Below, piece by piece: positions 23,461-36,315 of a stretch of 64,000 nt of DNA (position 1 is the first letter of the stretch; each line of letters starts with the position of its first letter). The notes under the pieces are model-generated. The model was not told the DNA's origin. It made no database searches and saw only the letters and a program-made list of their open reading frames with translations. The translations under genes were made by a program, and so were the position numbers. Source of the DNA: Paulinella micropora (Eukaryota; Cercozoa; Imbricatea; Euglyphida); assembly GCA_009731375.1 (NCBI GenBank), contig BJOX01000365.1, positions 477,574 to 541,573 on the forward strand, read 5' to 3'.

Positions 23461-25197
23461 AAATTTTCCTTCCTCCGACATCTTCTTATGCTCCTTGAGG
23501 GGCGCTAAGTCCTCCTCCAAACTCAAATCTTCCTCGGACAAATCGTCTAGTCCCGTTCTTTCATACGTGACTGTGTCCGGCTCATCATCATGACCCAGCC
23601 CGACAAGCATATCAATAAGGTTCGCGTATTGTATCGGAGCCTTACGGGTGTAGAAACCATCAAAGCATGTGAAAGCTTGAGGTATCAATTTCAACTTGTC
23701 CTGGGCTCTGAGCTTTTGCTTGTATGCACTGCTCTGCTCCCGAGACCCGAGTCGACAAGCCACCACTAACTGTTGCTTGCGAGAAGGAACAGGTATAGGA
23801 TGATCAATAAGCCGGTCCCTTATCTCCTGTGCCCAGATCGCCTTCTCATTGTATGGCAGAATGACAGTATACGGCTTGTTACTCTCAAATAGAGTCCGTA
23901 GACACTTTTTCACTTCAGTTAATGAGCGCGGCCAGGTAGGCACATCGCCCCAAAAGTTCGTGATAAAAGTTTTAATGTCATCCGCTGGAGTATCGGGGAT
24001 ACGCCCCTTCCTCCTTGGCACAAACGCCTCTCTCTTCTCATCTGACACCTTCGCATGGTAACAGTAGCCATTAGTAATATGGACATCTGCCCCGCCACCT
24101 TCTGCGAATCTGGCCAACGACGGGCACTGTTTCGCAACACATATTATCTCCTCATTACGCGCTACGACTAAGTCATCAATAGACTTTCTGTCCCATGCGG
24201 GAATCGTAACCGTATACGCCTGCATCTCCGTCTCCCAATTGTCGGTCCAGGTCAGTTCCTCCGGCACTGTGACATAGGGGTGTACATAGGCTTCAGTTGC
24301 CTCATGTACGAAGGCCAACTTTTTCCTCTCCGTTGCTAGACTCAGCTCAAAAGCCTCGTATGAGTCAGTAGCAGTCATCGGATTAATATCCTCCTCCTCT
24401 CCATTCTTCACTCCATAAATCACCCGCCGTGCGGCGCAATCGATCACAGCCCCCATCGTAGCCAATTGGTCATACGACAGCAGGATTGAACCGTGGTAAT
24501 CGGGGACAACATAGAGGTCCGCACGATATACTCGACCGGATTTCAATTTGAAAATTAATGTGACGATGCCCGTAATTTCCGTACGGCTGCCTACCCCTTT
24601 TAGGGTCCCCTTTGTTTTTCTAATGTTTTTGTCCACCCATGTCCGGTGACTATTCAAAAACTTCTGGCCGACAATATTAATATTCGCCATCGTATCATTA
24701 CCAACTTTTAATGTGGTTTGTAAAGTTTCACAAAAGAGGTCAGTGTAGCATAGCGCGTCTGGTCTATGTAAACTAGCCGCTAGCACATGAATTTTTCGTT
24801 CTAGGGTTTTGAGTCTAAGCTCAAGTTCCTTGTCCTCTTCTCGTTCTCCCCCCTTTTCCGCCAACTTAACTTCTTGAGTCTCCGGGGCTTCCGGTATCTC
24901 GAGTGTCTTTTGGACAGAGTCTGGTACACCGAGTGTACTCGTGTCTATAGCAGAGACTATTGAGTCCTTTGGCGGGGGTACGGTCCGCTGCTTCTTCGTA
25001 GGAGAAGACCTAGCCTTTGGTTTCGGCTTCCTCTCCTCCATCGCCTTCTTCGCCTTCCTATTCGCATCATTTATCATATTAGCTCTCGAAGGATGAACTA
25101 GCAAGTGCTTACCTTGAGGCTTGTGAGGCTGTGTGCCTTCACCTTCACGTCTGGGAGGAACGGAACCGTTCGTATCCTGTTCATCAACAGTAGGCAT
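23458..25197 (-). CDS. Gypsy protease-region protein
   Basis: 579 residues. The N-terminus is basic and S/P-rich with coiled coil near 110-140. A retropepsin-like fold is indicated by 'VGNDTMANINIVGQKFL', where D-T-M stands in the place of the usual D-T/S-G, and by 'LYVVPDYHGSILLSYDQLATMGAVID', the second half of a pepsin-like domain. The missing Gly in the catalytic triad is unusual and the assignment is by position and pattern. A C-terminal region of about 280 residues lies between protease and RT. The frame is open upstream of the ATG as far as the gag TGA (25 codons), and downstream of its own TAG into pol, so it may be made only as part of a readthrough polyprotein. Confidence 0.7.
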   Translation of the reverse strand: MPTVDEQDTNGSVPPRREGEGTQPHKPQGKHLLVHPSRANMINDANRKAKKAMEERKPKPKARSSPTKKQRTVPPPKDSIVSAIDTSTLGVPDSVQKTLEIPEAPETQEVKLAEKGGEREEDKELELRLKTLERKIHVLAASLHRPDALCYTDLFCETLQTTLKVGNDTMANINIVGQKFLNSHRTWVDKNIRKTKGTLKGVGSRTEITGIVTLIFKLKSGRVYRADLYVVPDYHGSILLSYDQLATMGAVIDCAARRVIYGVKNGEEEDINPMTATDSYEAFELSLATERKKLAFVHEATEAYVHPYVTVPEELTWTDNWETEMQAYTVTIPAWDRKSIDDLVVARNEEIICVAKQCPSLARFAEGGGADVHITNGYCYHAKVSDEKREAFVPRRKGRIPDTPADDIKTFITNFWGDVPTWPRSLTEVKKCLRTLFESNKPYTVILPYNEKAIWAQEIRDRLIDHPIPVPSRKQQLVVACRLGSREQSSAYKQKLRAQDKLKLIPQAFTCFDGFYTRKAPIQYANLIDMLVGLGHDDEPDTVTYERTGLDDLSEEDLSLEEDLAPLKEHKKMSEEGKF

Positions 25198-25272
25198 AAC
25201 TGTGACTGTCGGATTAAAAAGAACAGTTTTTATCTCCTTCTCTCTCTTCTTTTCCTCTCTCTTCTCCTCCCG

Positions 25273-25275
25273 TCA
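25273..25275 (-). promoter_or_regulatory. In-frame TGA between gag and protease region (possible readthrough)
   Basis: gag ends TGA CGG; the following 25 codons are open and lead in the same frame to the ATG of the protease ORF. TGA followed by C is a context known to favour readthrough. Confidence 0.55.
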
Positions 25276-27561
25276 GTCTACGACGACAACACGCTCACCT
25301 GAGCCGGTGTCTTCGTCTTGACGTCCCCCCTCCGTAGCGGTATAAGCTTGCTGGGGGTAGTTGGAGCTGGAACTGGTGCTATAATTCCAGTATCCGTGTC
25401 CTCTGGGAGGGCGCGCTGGGGTCCGTCCTCCCCTTCCACGAAAGCCTCGTCCTCGTGGTGCCGCCCCTCTTGGTGTCCCTCGGGACCCTCGTGACGATCC
25501 TCTCGTCTCTCCTCCTCCTCTAGTCGGCGCCTTTGATCGGCCCGATGTCTCTCTCTTCTCCCTTCTCTTCATTCTGTCAAGGAAGTAAATGATGGCCTCC
25601 CGGAACTCCGCATCCGAGACCATATTCGCATTCCACCTCCCCTCCTCCAACTCCTTCTTGTACATGGCGTACATGGTCTTTTTCATGCCTTCGAGCTCTC
25701 TAAGGAAAAGATTTCGCTGCCTATCATCAAGAGAGTCGTGGCTGAAGAGGCAATTGCCTACTCCTTTCTGTGCCTCATGCTTACACGCCATGTATGAAAA
25801 ATAGCGGTAGCACGGCGTCGGCTCATCTCTCCCCCTCTTGAGACCTGCCGTTCGAGTTGCATGTGCTGCTTGAGCACCTCCAACCCCCTGTGTCGCGGCA
25901 CTGGAGAATGACTCGGTGGCCGTGTCCAATTCGGAACACGCGTCGAGCACCTCCTTGAACAGGTCGCCCGGCGGAGTAGCCGCTACAGTCCTCTCGTATA
26001 TATTCGTTTCTAAAAAATCCGCCGTCTTCACCGCCGTGAAGGTCGGACAGGACTGTATGATCCTTGCGAGCTTGCTCGGGTGTCGTGTACACAAAGCACT
26101 CAGGAAGTACAAAATGATAGACTTCCGGCTATAAAAGAGCCCGTACTTGGCGCTGACCTCAGTGAGGATCGCTGCCAACCTCGTGCCAATGCCCAGCCCT
26201 TCGTTCACCTCTTGAAAAATCTCAAACCCAATCAAAGTACCAGTGCACAGGTGCTGATACCCATGAGTTTTAAAGTATTGCAAGAGGACGGCAACTGGCA
26301 CCGTGCATTGCAGGTCTGAGGCTGCTCTCCTAGCCGCCACCTCTACCGCTCTCATCGCCTTGTACTCCCCAACATCAAACCCTTGTGTGATGATTGATGG
26401 GTCCAACAAGGTGTACAACGCCTCATACTCCTGTGTTTCGTCCGTTGGATGCTGCTTCATACAAGCATCAATTCTTCTGAGCTTGTCTCGAAGGTTCGCA
26501 TCCGTGTCCTTCTGACTCGCTGTCTCTGCATACAGCGTCAGAGCAGTGGCATCGGACTTTGTATATTTTTGGAAGGCCTGTATGATAGCCTGTCTGTCCT
26601 TTTTGTCATTACTGTTGACAATGACAGTGGTAGGCGCTGAGCTAGTCGCAGGGGCCGAAGGGGCTGTGTGGGCTGACGGGGCGGAGCGGCCCGAGGGAGC
26701 CATATAAGATCCAGAGGAATATTTCGGTCCCTTTGTTCCCGCCGCCTTGGCTAATGCAATCTTTGCCTCCATCTCCTTCTTTTCTTTCTCAGCCGCTAGC
26801 TCTTTGATATACAGCTCTTGGGCATGATGAAAAAAAGACAGGATCTCAGCTGCCTTCCGAAGGAACAAGGCCTTCTCCGCCAACTCCTTCTCTCCCGCTA
26901 TATTGGTGGGAGGTGGTGCGGCCGTCCCCTCCAAAATCGTATGATCCTTCGTGAAGACCCACCTCTTCCATGCGTAATCCTTCACCAAGGCCGCATGCAG
27001 CTTCTTCATCCTCGTCACCCCTCCAGCTTCGCCTTCTATTTCCCTCAGGGCCGGGTGAAGGTCCCTGCCAAACTGGGTGTGTTGGAGTTTACCCAGGTCC
27101 ACTAACTTGGCCTCCATAAGTTTCAGAGACACATCCATGACATTGATCTGTCCTTTTGGATTCCTGAACTTAAACTCCTTTTCCACTCTCTTTATTGAAT
27201 CAATGTCCTGACCAGGATCGAGCAACCTAGCCAGTGCTCTTGTGTTCCATGGCAGCACAGTCTTTCCAGTCTGGTACTCAAAGAGTATAGCACACTCAAA
27301 CACTGTCCATGAGAGGTCGAGTAGCTCCAGTAAAGACATATTGTCCCCAAATGAGACATGTTGCACCTGTAACTGTGCACCGTCGTCTCTGAGGAATTCT
27401 GCCAGAGGCAGAGCTTGCCTTGGGAGAGGGTAACAGATGTCCTCCTTCTTCAAGGGTTGTCCCCATCGCATTTCTTGGGGAATGTATAGCCATTTATAGG
27501 CCTCATCCTTCCCTTTCTTCTCCTCAAACTCCTTCTTACTTAGTTTGCCATATTCGGCCAC
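25273..27561 (-). CDS. gag: Gypsy Gag-like protein with CCCH zinc finger and RG-rich tail
   Basis: About 760 residues. An alpha-helical body is followed by an A/S/P linker (near residue 285-310). A CCCH-type finger (PCYRYFSYMACKHE...GNCLFSH) near 570-600 replaces the CCHC knuckle normal for gypsy Gag. An RGG/RG-rich tail (about 690-745) is typical of RNA binding. The indicated start is a non-ATG codon: the frame is open for another 59 codons upstream to a TGA near 27738 with no ATG, while an ATG in another frame (MSEPQETKRSS, about 27740) overlaps, so initiation may use a non-AUG codon or frameshifting. It ends with TGA followed by C, in frame with the protease region. Assignment as Gag is by position and nucleic-acid-binding features. 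Confidence 0.7.
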   Translation of the reverse strand: MAEYGKLSKKEFEEKKGKDEAYKWLYIPQEMRWGQPLKKEDICYPLPRQALPLAEFLRDDGAQLQVQHVSFGDNMSLLELLDLSWTVFECAILFEYQTGKTVLPWNTRALARLLDPGQDIDSIKRVEKEFKFRNPKGQINVMDVSLKLMEAKLVDLGKLQHTQFGRDLHPALREIEGEAGGVTRMKKLHAALVKDYAWKRWVFTKDHTILEGTAAPPPTNIAGEKELAEKALFLRKAAEILSFFHHAQELYIKELAAEKEKKEMEAKIALAKAAGTKGPKYSSGSYMAPSGRSAPSAHTAPSAPATSSAPTTVIVNSNDKKDRQAIIQAFQKYTKSDATALTLYAETASQKDTDANLRDKLRRIDACMKQHPTDETQEYEALYTLLDPSIITQGFDVGEYKAMRAVEVAARRAASDLQCTVPVAVLLQYFKTHGYQHLCTGTLIGFEIFQEVNEGLGIGTRLAAILTEVSAKYGLFYSRKSIILYFLSALCTRHPSKLARIIQSCPTFTAVKTADFLETNIYERTVAATPPGDLFKEVLDACSELDTATESFSSAATQGVGGAQAAHATRTAGLKRGRDEPTPCYRYFSYMACKHEAQKGVGNCLFSHDSLDDRQRNLFLRELEGMKKTMYAMYKKELEEGRWNANMVSDAEFREAIIYFLDRMKRREKRETSGRSKAPTRGGGETRGSSRGSRGTPRGAAPRGRGFRGRGGRTPARPPRGHGYWNYSTSSSSNYPQQAYTATEGGRQDEDTGSGERVVVVD

Positions 27562-28558
27562 AAACCTCGCTTCCTCTCCTCCCTTCTGCTCCTCCTCGAC
27601 TTCCTCTGCTCCTCCTGTGTCAAAGGAAGGCGCAGTAAAAAATTGATTCTCTGCTCCTCCTGTGTCAAAGGAAGGTGCCAGATATCCTCCTTCTGCATGA
27701 GGGTCAACGAACTCCTCTTCGTTTCCTGGGGTTCACTCATTCTCCCCCCCTCCTTCCTGCCAGTCTTCAGACCTAGCATACATGGATGCTGAATGAATAC
27801 GGATGAGACAGAGTTGTTTCTACCCCGTAATTGCTCTGTTCGTCTATGAGGAACGAATAGAGAGAAAAAACGAAAAGACAGTATAGAGAGAGTGTCTCAC
27901 CTCTATGTCTTATGTTTTTTTTTTTTTTTTTTTTTTTTTTTTTGAGAAAAAAGTAATCTGTACGACTTTCTCTGAAAATTTGATCTCCTTCTCCACTCCT
28001 CTTTTCTTTTTCTCTTTTTGTTGTTGTATCTGTTATGATGTACGAGGACCTATGTATAGATAATGTCAAAGAGGCTAGAGAAACACTCCTTGAGAAGTCG
28101 ACTTGTCGTCTGACACGTGTTCAGACCTATTGTCGAAAGACAGTCAGATATTTGCAAAAAATACTCTGATGTGTGTGGTTTGAGAGACAACAAAGTGCAC
28201 AGACTTGAAATGTAGAGTACTACGCTCGTGTCCTTCAAGTTTGTTTGTATCTGTGAGTGTTTGTTTGTACGTCTGTTGACCTACTCTGTCTCTGTCTCAA
28301 GAGAGAACAAAAGAACAGCTACGAGGTCTGGTGTCTGGCCTCCTTGTGAGGACACAGATACAGGCTGTGGAGAGGGTACTGAAACACATACTCACAAACG
28401 CCTAGACGTCTAGTTTTGCAAAAAGAGCTGTGTGGGGATGTGCTGGAGTATTTGTTTTTTGGAACACCTACTCGGAAGAGATAGGTCTGTCCAATTTTTC
28501 TTTCTGCTGTTCCAAAAACAAGCCAGAAAAGAAATCAGCATTGTGCTGGTGATTCCAA
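27562..28558. other. 5' untranslated region of gypsy element
   Basis: Contains a tandem duplication of about 48 bp (CTCCTCCTGTGTCAAAGGAAGG at about 27611 and 27659) within the upstream extension of gag, and a T run at 27915-27943 on the plus strand. No other gene. Confidence 0.6.
28540..28557 (-). other. Primer-binding site
   Basis: Immediately inside the 5' LTR, one base in, the minus strand reads TGGAATCACCAGCAC, starting with the TGG that pairs with a tRNA CCA end. The matching tRNA would end GTGCTGGTGATTCCA; which tRNA this is cannot be told from here. Confidence 0.65.
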
Positions 28559-28805
28559 TGTTACAATCACCGAAGATAGCTCAATAAAAAGTCAGTAATA
28601 CAACCAGACACAAATCCCCAAAAGAGAATGATGTCTCGTTATATTAGCTCAGTGAAGTCGAAAAGAAAACGGCAACAGACCAAGGTTAAAATGGCATTAG
28701 GTCAAATCCTGCCAAACGATATTGAAAATAAAGAGCCGGTAAAAAGTACCCTTTTTCTGGTGTCAGGTGCACCTAGTTTTTTCCATCCGGGGGGTGATGC
28801 CTACA
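28559..28805 (-). repeat. 5' LTR of gypsy element
   Basis: 247 bp, direct repeat of 18456-18702. Its segment 28734-28786 is the inverted counterpart of 18628-18681 (one substitution and one single-base indel apart). Confidence 0.9.
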
Positions 28806-28994
28806 ACATCAAATGCACCGACTTTGAAGTCCTCGTCGCTACAGACGACAATGACGACTCTTTGGGAATATCCTTGATGAGGGAAGATCTTCCATTGAAG
28901 CCCCTCCGTGCCGAATGGAAGCTTCTACCCAAGAAGGAGATTCTATCTCATCTCATCGAGAAAGGTCAGTAAACCTAGTAGTAGTATTGGTAGT

Positions 28995-30540
<1,546 letters not shown>

Positions 30541-31020
30541 AGGCGTACTGATGCAGCTAATGGCATATCCTCAACGGACATAAGCCTCCAATACCCTTGT
30601 TCGAGGTCCTCCACCCCCCCGTGTCAGTCTCTCGCCTGATGATCGGGGCCACCGATGGAGCTCCTGAGGGCAAGACTGCACTAAGCCGAGGTTATTCCGC
30701 AGTCCCAGCAACCTCTTGCAAGACGTCACCGAATGTGCAAGTGCATACACCAAGCGCGGTTGCTAGAGCTGCCTCGAAACCCCACCCATAACAATCTGGT
30801 GTCTGCTGGGTCCTGGGCTATCAACCAGCATATGCGGAGTTTAAGATCTTTTACGCGCGCAACGACCCTCCTCCCCAGCATCTACCACCAAAGGGTTATG
30901 AGTTGGCGTCACAGTTTAACGCCTTGAGGCCATTGGGCTGGAACTCTGTTTAGCAAGTGTGACTAGGTTTTTTCATCGGGATTTCCCTCAAATATGTCAC
31001 AGTCAACACTCCAAGGCAGA
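30541..31020. other. Unique island between microsatellites, unidentified
   Basis: About 480 bp of non-repetitive, GC-balanced sequence abruptly bounded on both sides by TATA repeats, as expected of an inserted element. It starts ACCATATCTGAGGCG and ends near AACACTCCAAGGC. Open frames are short and no domain is recognised. No terminal repeats were found by eye. Confidence 0.4.
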
Positions 31021-31029
31021 TTTATAATA

Positions 31030-31095
31030 TTATATTATATCATATATAATATATATATACATATATATTATATATACGATATATATATATATATA

Positions 31096-31128
<33 letters not shown>

Positions 31129-31139
31129 CACTATTACTA

Positions 31140-31208
<69 letters not shown>

Positions 31209-31216
31209 TACTACTA

Positions 31217-31279
<63 letters not shown>

Positions 31280-31306
31280 TACTACTACTACTACTAGTAG
31301 TAGTAC

Positions 31307-31351
<45 letters not shown>

Positions 31352-31352
31352 C

Positions 31353-31392
<40 letters not shown>

Positions 31393-31398
31393 TCAGTA

Positions 31399-31458
<60 letters not shown>

Positions 31459-31463
31459 CAGTA

Positions 31464-31497
<34 letters not shown>

Positions 31498-31561
31498 CGT
31501 CATAAAAGTAGTAGTAGTGGTAGTAGTAGTAGTAGTAGTAGTAATAGTAGTAGTATAGTAT

Positions 31562-31648
<87 letters not shown>

Positions 31649-31680
31649 AGTACTACTACTACTACTACTACTACTATACT

Positions 31681-31739
<59 letters not shown>

Positions 31740-31751
31740 ATACTAATACTA

Positions 31752-31820
<69 letters not shown>

Positions 31821-31861
31821 TACTACTACTACCTATTACGACCTACTACTTCTACTACTAC

Positions 31862-31916
<55 letters not shown>

Positions 31917-31944
31917 GCTACTATTACTACTTAAGCTTACTACT

Positions 31945-32007
<63 letters not shown>

Positions 32008-32045
32008 CACTATTACTACTACTAACTACTACTACAACTACTACA

Positions 32046-32137
<92 letters not shown>

Positions 32138-32148
32138 ACTACTACTAC

Positions 32149-32199
<51 letters not shown>

Positions 32200-32341
32200 T
32201 TACTACTACTATTACTACTACTATTACTACTACTACCACTACCTACTACTGGTATTAACTACTCCTATTACTATACTGCTACTACTACTGCTACTACTTC
32301 TACTGGTACTGCTGCTGCTACTACCCCTTCTACTAACACTA

Positions 32342-32345
<4 letters not shown>
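31030..32345. repeat. (TAC)n / (TAG)n arrays
   Basis: TAC at 31097-31290, switching to TAG from 31294 to about 31648, then TAC to 32340. The TAC-to-TAG and TAG-to-TAC switches create hundreds of bases of potential hairpin. Confidence 0.96.
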
Positions 32346-33332
<987 letters not shown>

Positions 33333-33655
33333 GTCTGCCGACAAGGCGCATCAGATGCAAGCTTGGTCGAAATTCAGTCAGAAAGAGGCTGAAGATTTGA
33401 TCTCTCGGCTGGCGGCTTCTCAAGCATAAGTAGCCAGTTTTGAAGGTACCAGTGAGATTGAGTTTGTGATTTCTTGTCGAACGACCTTGTCTGCCTCTTT
33501 TGCAGCTGCCCTTCACCGGGAAAGAGAGCGAGTTGCTTCCCTCAGCAAAACGCTTGCGCAGAGCGAGAAAAATCTCCAGATAAAGCAAGGAACATAACGC
33601 CGACAAAGAAAAATTAGAAAAGACAAGGAAAAGGCTAGAATCAGATCATTCAGCA

Positions 33656-34159
33656 TTGACGAAGAAGAGAAAGCTCTTACGAGAGGACGAAAGGCAATAT
33701 AAAAAGCTTGAGGCAGATTTGTGGAAGGAACAGGACGCTCATGAACAGTACTTCCAAAAAAACATGAAACTTCAGGAAGTGGACACAAAGTTGAAGGAAA
33801 AAGTGCAAGAGAGAGGAAAAAAAATCAAAACCCTTGAAAAGTTGGTTAAGGATCTTCAAGGTGAAGTTAATCGACTGGCAAATGCATGCCTTGATCCAAT
33901 GCACCGCGCCTTCACCACCCCTGGCAGAAGCTCTCAGAATCGCACAGAGTTTTCATTGCTGCGGATGCCGCACAGCCACTCTCAAGCTCCCCCCTATATG
34001 GGAAGTCTCACATTTGCGTCGCATATGGGAAGTCCCTCGACGTTTGCGCCGCAGCTCTCACCCCAGAGATCAGCATCGCCCTTACCCCAGACTTTCGGAT
34101 CAGGAATCCCGTGGCAAAATTACTTGAGTGACACGGAAGAATTTGGGCAGCTACTGTAA
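33656..34159 (+). CDS. Terminal exon: coiled-coil protein with S/P-rich tail
   Basis: The open frame reads KKRKLLREDERQ..., with heptad-like Lys/Glu/Leu to about residue 80 ('IKTLEKLVKDLQGEVNRLA'), then low-complexity S/P/G with two similar 'MGS' phrases. The same frame is open upstream to about 33591 (KEHNADKEKLEKT), so the true exon is longer than the first ATG suggests. It is the 3' end of the split gene described at 18309-34159; the function is unknown. Confidence 0.5.
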   Translation: MTKKRKLLREDERQYKKLEADLWKEQDAHEQYFQKNMKLQEVDTKLKEKVQERGKKIKTLEKLVKDLQGEVNRLANACLDPMHRAFTTPGRSSQNRTEFSLLRMPHSHSQAPPYMGSLTFASHMGSPSTFAPQLSPQRSASPLPQTFGSGIPWQNYLSDTEEFGQLL

Positions 34160-34840
34160 TTTTTTGTATATAATAATAACAGTACACGCGTGAATCAGCG
34201 GCAGTTTTGAGAATCAGCGGCGATTTTGTAAATATTTTCTTTGTGATTACTACTGCCCATGGACATTAGGTTATTTGTATCCTCAAGTTGGCTTTCTTTT
34301 GTTTGTTTGTTAAAACCCTGCAGCTGAAATTCAATGCTTGACTTTATCATCAATCACCACCCCCTCTCACACGTGAAAATCACTAACGATATTTAACTAA
34401 AACCATTTTCTACAATTACCATGGAAAGCAAATCAGCAACCTTAGTGACAGTTTTTTATGTTTTCTTCTTTTTTCCCCTTTTGATAAATAGTTAGCTATA
34501 TTGTTATCAACTTATTTATATTACATTAATGTATTGATGTCGGTATTATCTGCCTGCAAGATTATTATTATGATAAAAACAAAATATAATGATCAAACGA
34601 CAATTATTATTATTATAAAAACAAAATATTAATATAATTATCAAACGACAGACGGACGCTTAAACCTCTAATCATGCTTATCAAGTTTTTCGACCTAGTT
34701 TTTTTTCCCCCCAACTTTAATATTCTATATCACTGATGAACTTATTGATATTGCCAAGTAGTAATAATTGATTAAATGAATCATTTATTAGTTTAAGCTT
34801 AAATCTTATTATAAATATTAGACTATGAATAATCAATTTC
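34160..34840. other. AT-rich 3' region of the large transposon
   Basis: Between the coiled-coil gene's stop codon and the right inverted terminus. Very AT-rich, no ORF of note. Confidence 0.6.
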
Positions 34841-34939
34841 ACGATACGTGAACGGCTCCGTGAACGCTAGACTAGCCGTGAACTTCACGTACACAAAACG
34901 GCCCCGTGAACGATGATAGAGCTTAGAGCTAATCGTCCC
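34841..34939 (-). repeat. Right terminal inverted repeat of the large DNA transposon
   Basis: Reverse complement of 12382-12486 at roughly 80-85 percent. It ends AGAGCTAATCGTCCC on the plus strand. Confidence 0.7.
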
Positions 34940-36315
34940 GGTGACGTCACTAAGCGCCACAACCCCAAACCGCCAAAGCTTCAAGAGTCAACCGGGCTGA
35001 ATTCACTGTTACACTGACTTAGAGTGCTAGGTAATTGTCATCATTGGGGTGGGCCGGTATGACTAAATACCGTGATCATCTATTAATAATTAATTGTCCG
35101 CATTGCTCACCGGGCCTATTCAAGTTCAGTAAGAATAACTTACGGCCCCATCCCGGCACCTTATGCTACTAACTAACGGACTCGGAGGCTATTGTAGCGT
35201 ACCACACCGGTAAGGAGTACGGGCCGAAGAATGACTTTAATGGCTGATTATACCTCGTCCAACGGAAACGGACGACTGAAACGAATGGTAGGTATTGATG
35301 AACGGGACAATAACGGAGACTGGCGACCCACTTTGTGGGGGCAGATATACCCGCTCGGTCCACTGACAAGGATGAATTGATATTAATTGTTCTGTTACGG
35401 GATCTACCCGCATGACCACGTTAAATACATGGAGATATTAGTTACTACTCCTGTTACCAACCTATTACCTAACTGTAGGCGCAGATCATGGTAAATATGC
35501 GATCTTTTCTTATACCCCTATACACAGTGATGTATAGAAGAGCTACATCTCTTTAAGATGTAGTTATATCCGTTTTTATTTATATACTTTTGAGCAGGTT
35601 GAAAACGATAATATTACGATTCATAACCGGAACTACTTTTTTAAGCCGTATAATATTATCGTTAGGGGTGAAACTGGGAAATGCCTCTCTTTTCCATTGT
35701 TGTTGCTTGGCTCTGACAGTCTCCTACATTTTCCGCCATACTGGTTTCCTCTCTTTGTGGAGGAGGAAGATTAGGTTATTTTCAGAGTGCTGTGGAATTG
35801 GAAGGATAAATACCCCGGCTTACATCAAATAATATCTTTTGATTAGAACCGACAAAAGTGGAGTCCCAGCCTAGAATTTCATATCCTCCAAATTTCACTT
35901 ATTCAGCAATTTCAAAAATAGCCATTTCCCTAAGCAAAGCAAGAAGGAAAGGTAGTGGAGGAGTGTAGGAAAAGAGTTGGGGAGGTGTTAGCAGCTTACA
36001 GTGCACAAAAACAACAGTGAAATCTTGCACAGAATCCGGGCCATAAAGCGGCACGACAAGACACTCGTTATGTGTACGATTTTGACACCTCAAGCAGTGT
36101 GATTGGAGTGTGTAAGGTGCATAGAAAGTGTACTCAGTGGGACAGAAACATTAGGGGGCTCACTGGTGTGATTGTCGATACATTGTCGAGCCGGAGGAGT
36201 GCTTAACAAACACACACAAGGAGAAGGAAAACACCCTCCTATCAATTCTGTCAACACTCCTACACGTATACCTACACATACTGCTCACGAGGAGAATAAC
36301 CAACAATTACACGCT
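34940..36315. other. Intergenic DNA, nothing recognised
   Basis: Unique, moderately AT-rich DNA without a convincing gene, RNA gene or repeat. Confidence 0.5.

Larger units (their letters stand above)
18456..28805 (-). mobile_element. Complete Ty3/gypsy LTR retrotransposon, nested
   Basis: A 10.35-kb element on the minus strand. The two direct LTRs are 247 bp each (18456-18702 and 28559-28805). On the plus strand they begin TGTTACAAT and end GCCTACA, i.e. TG...CA. Target-site duplication is ACAT (18452-18455 and 28806-28809). The primer-binding site lies next to the 5' LTR and a purine-rich tract next to the 3' LTR. Order gag, protease, RT, RNase H, integrase is that of Ty3/gypsy (Metaviridae). 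gag, protease and pol lie in one frame separated by a TGA and a TAG. Confidence 0.93.

Noticed and set aside
35590-35832. 80-residue ORF as a gene
   Set aside because: No domain, no context, hydrophobic low-information sequence in AT-rich DNA.
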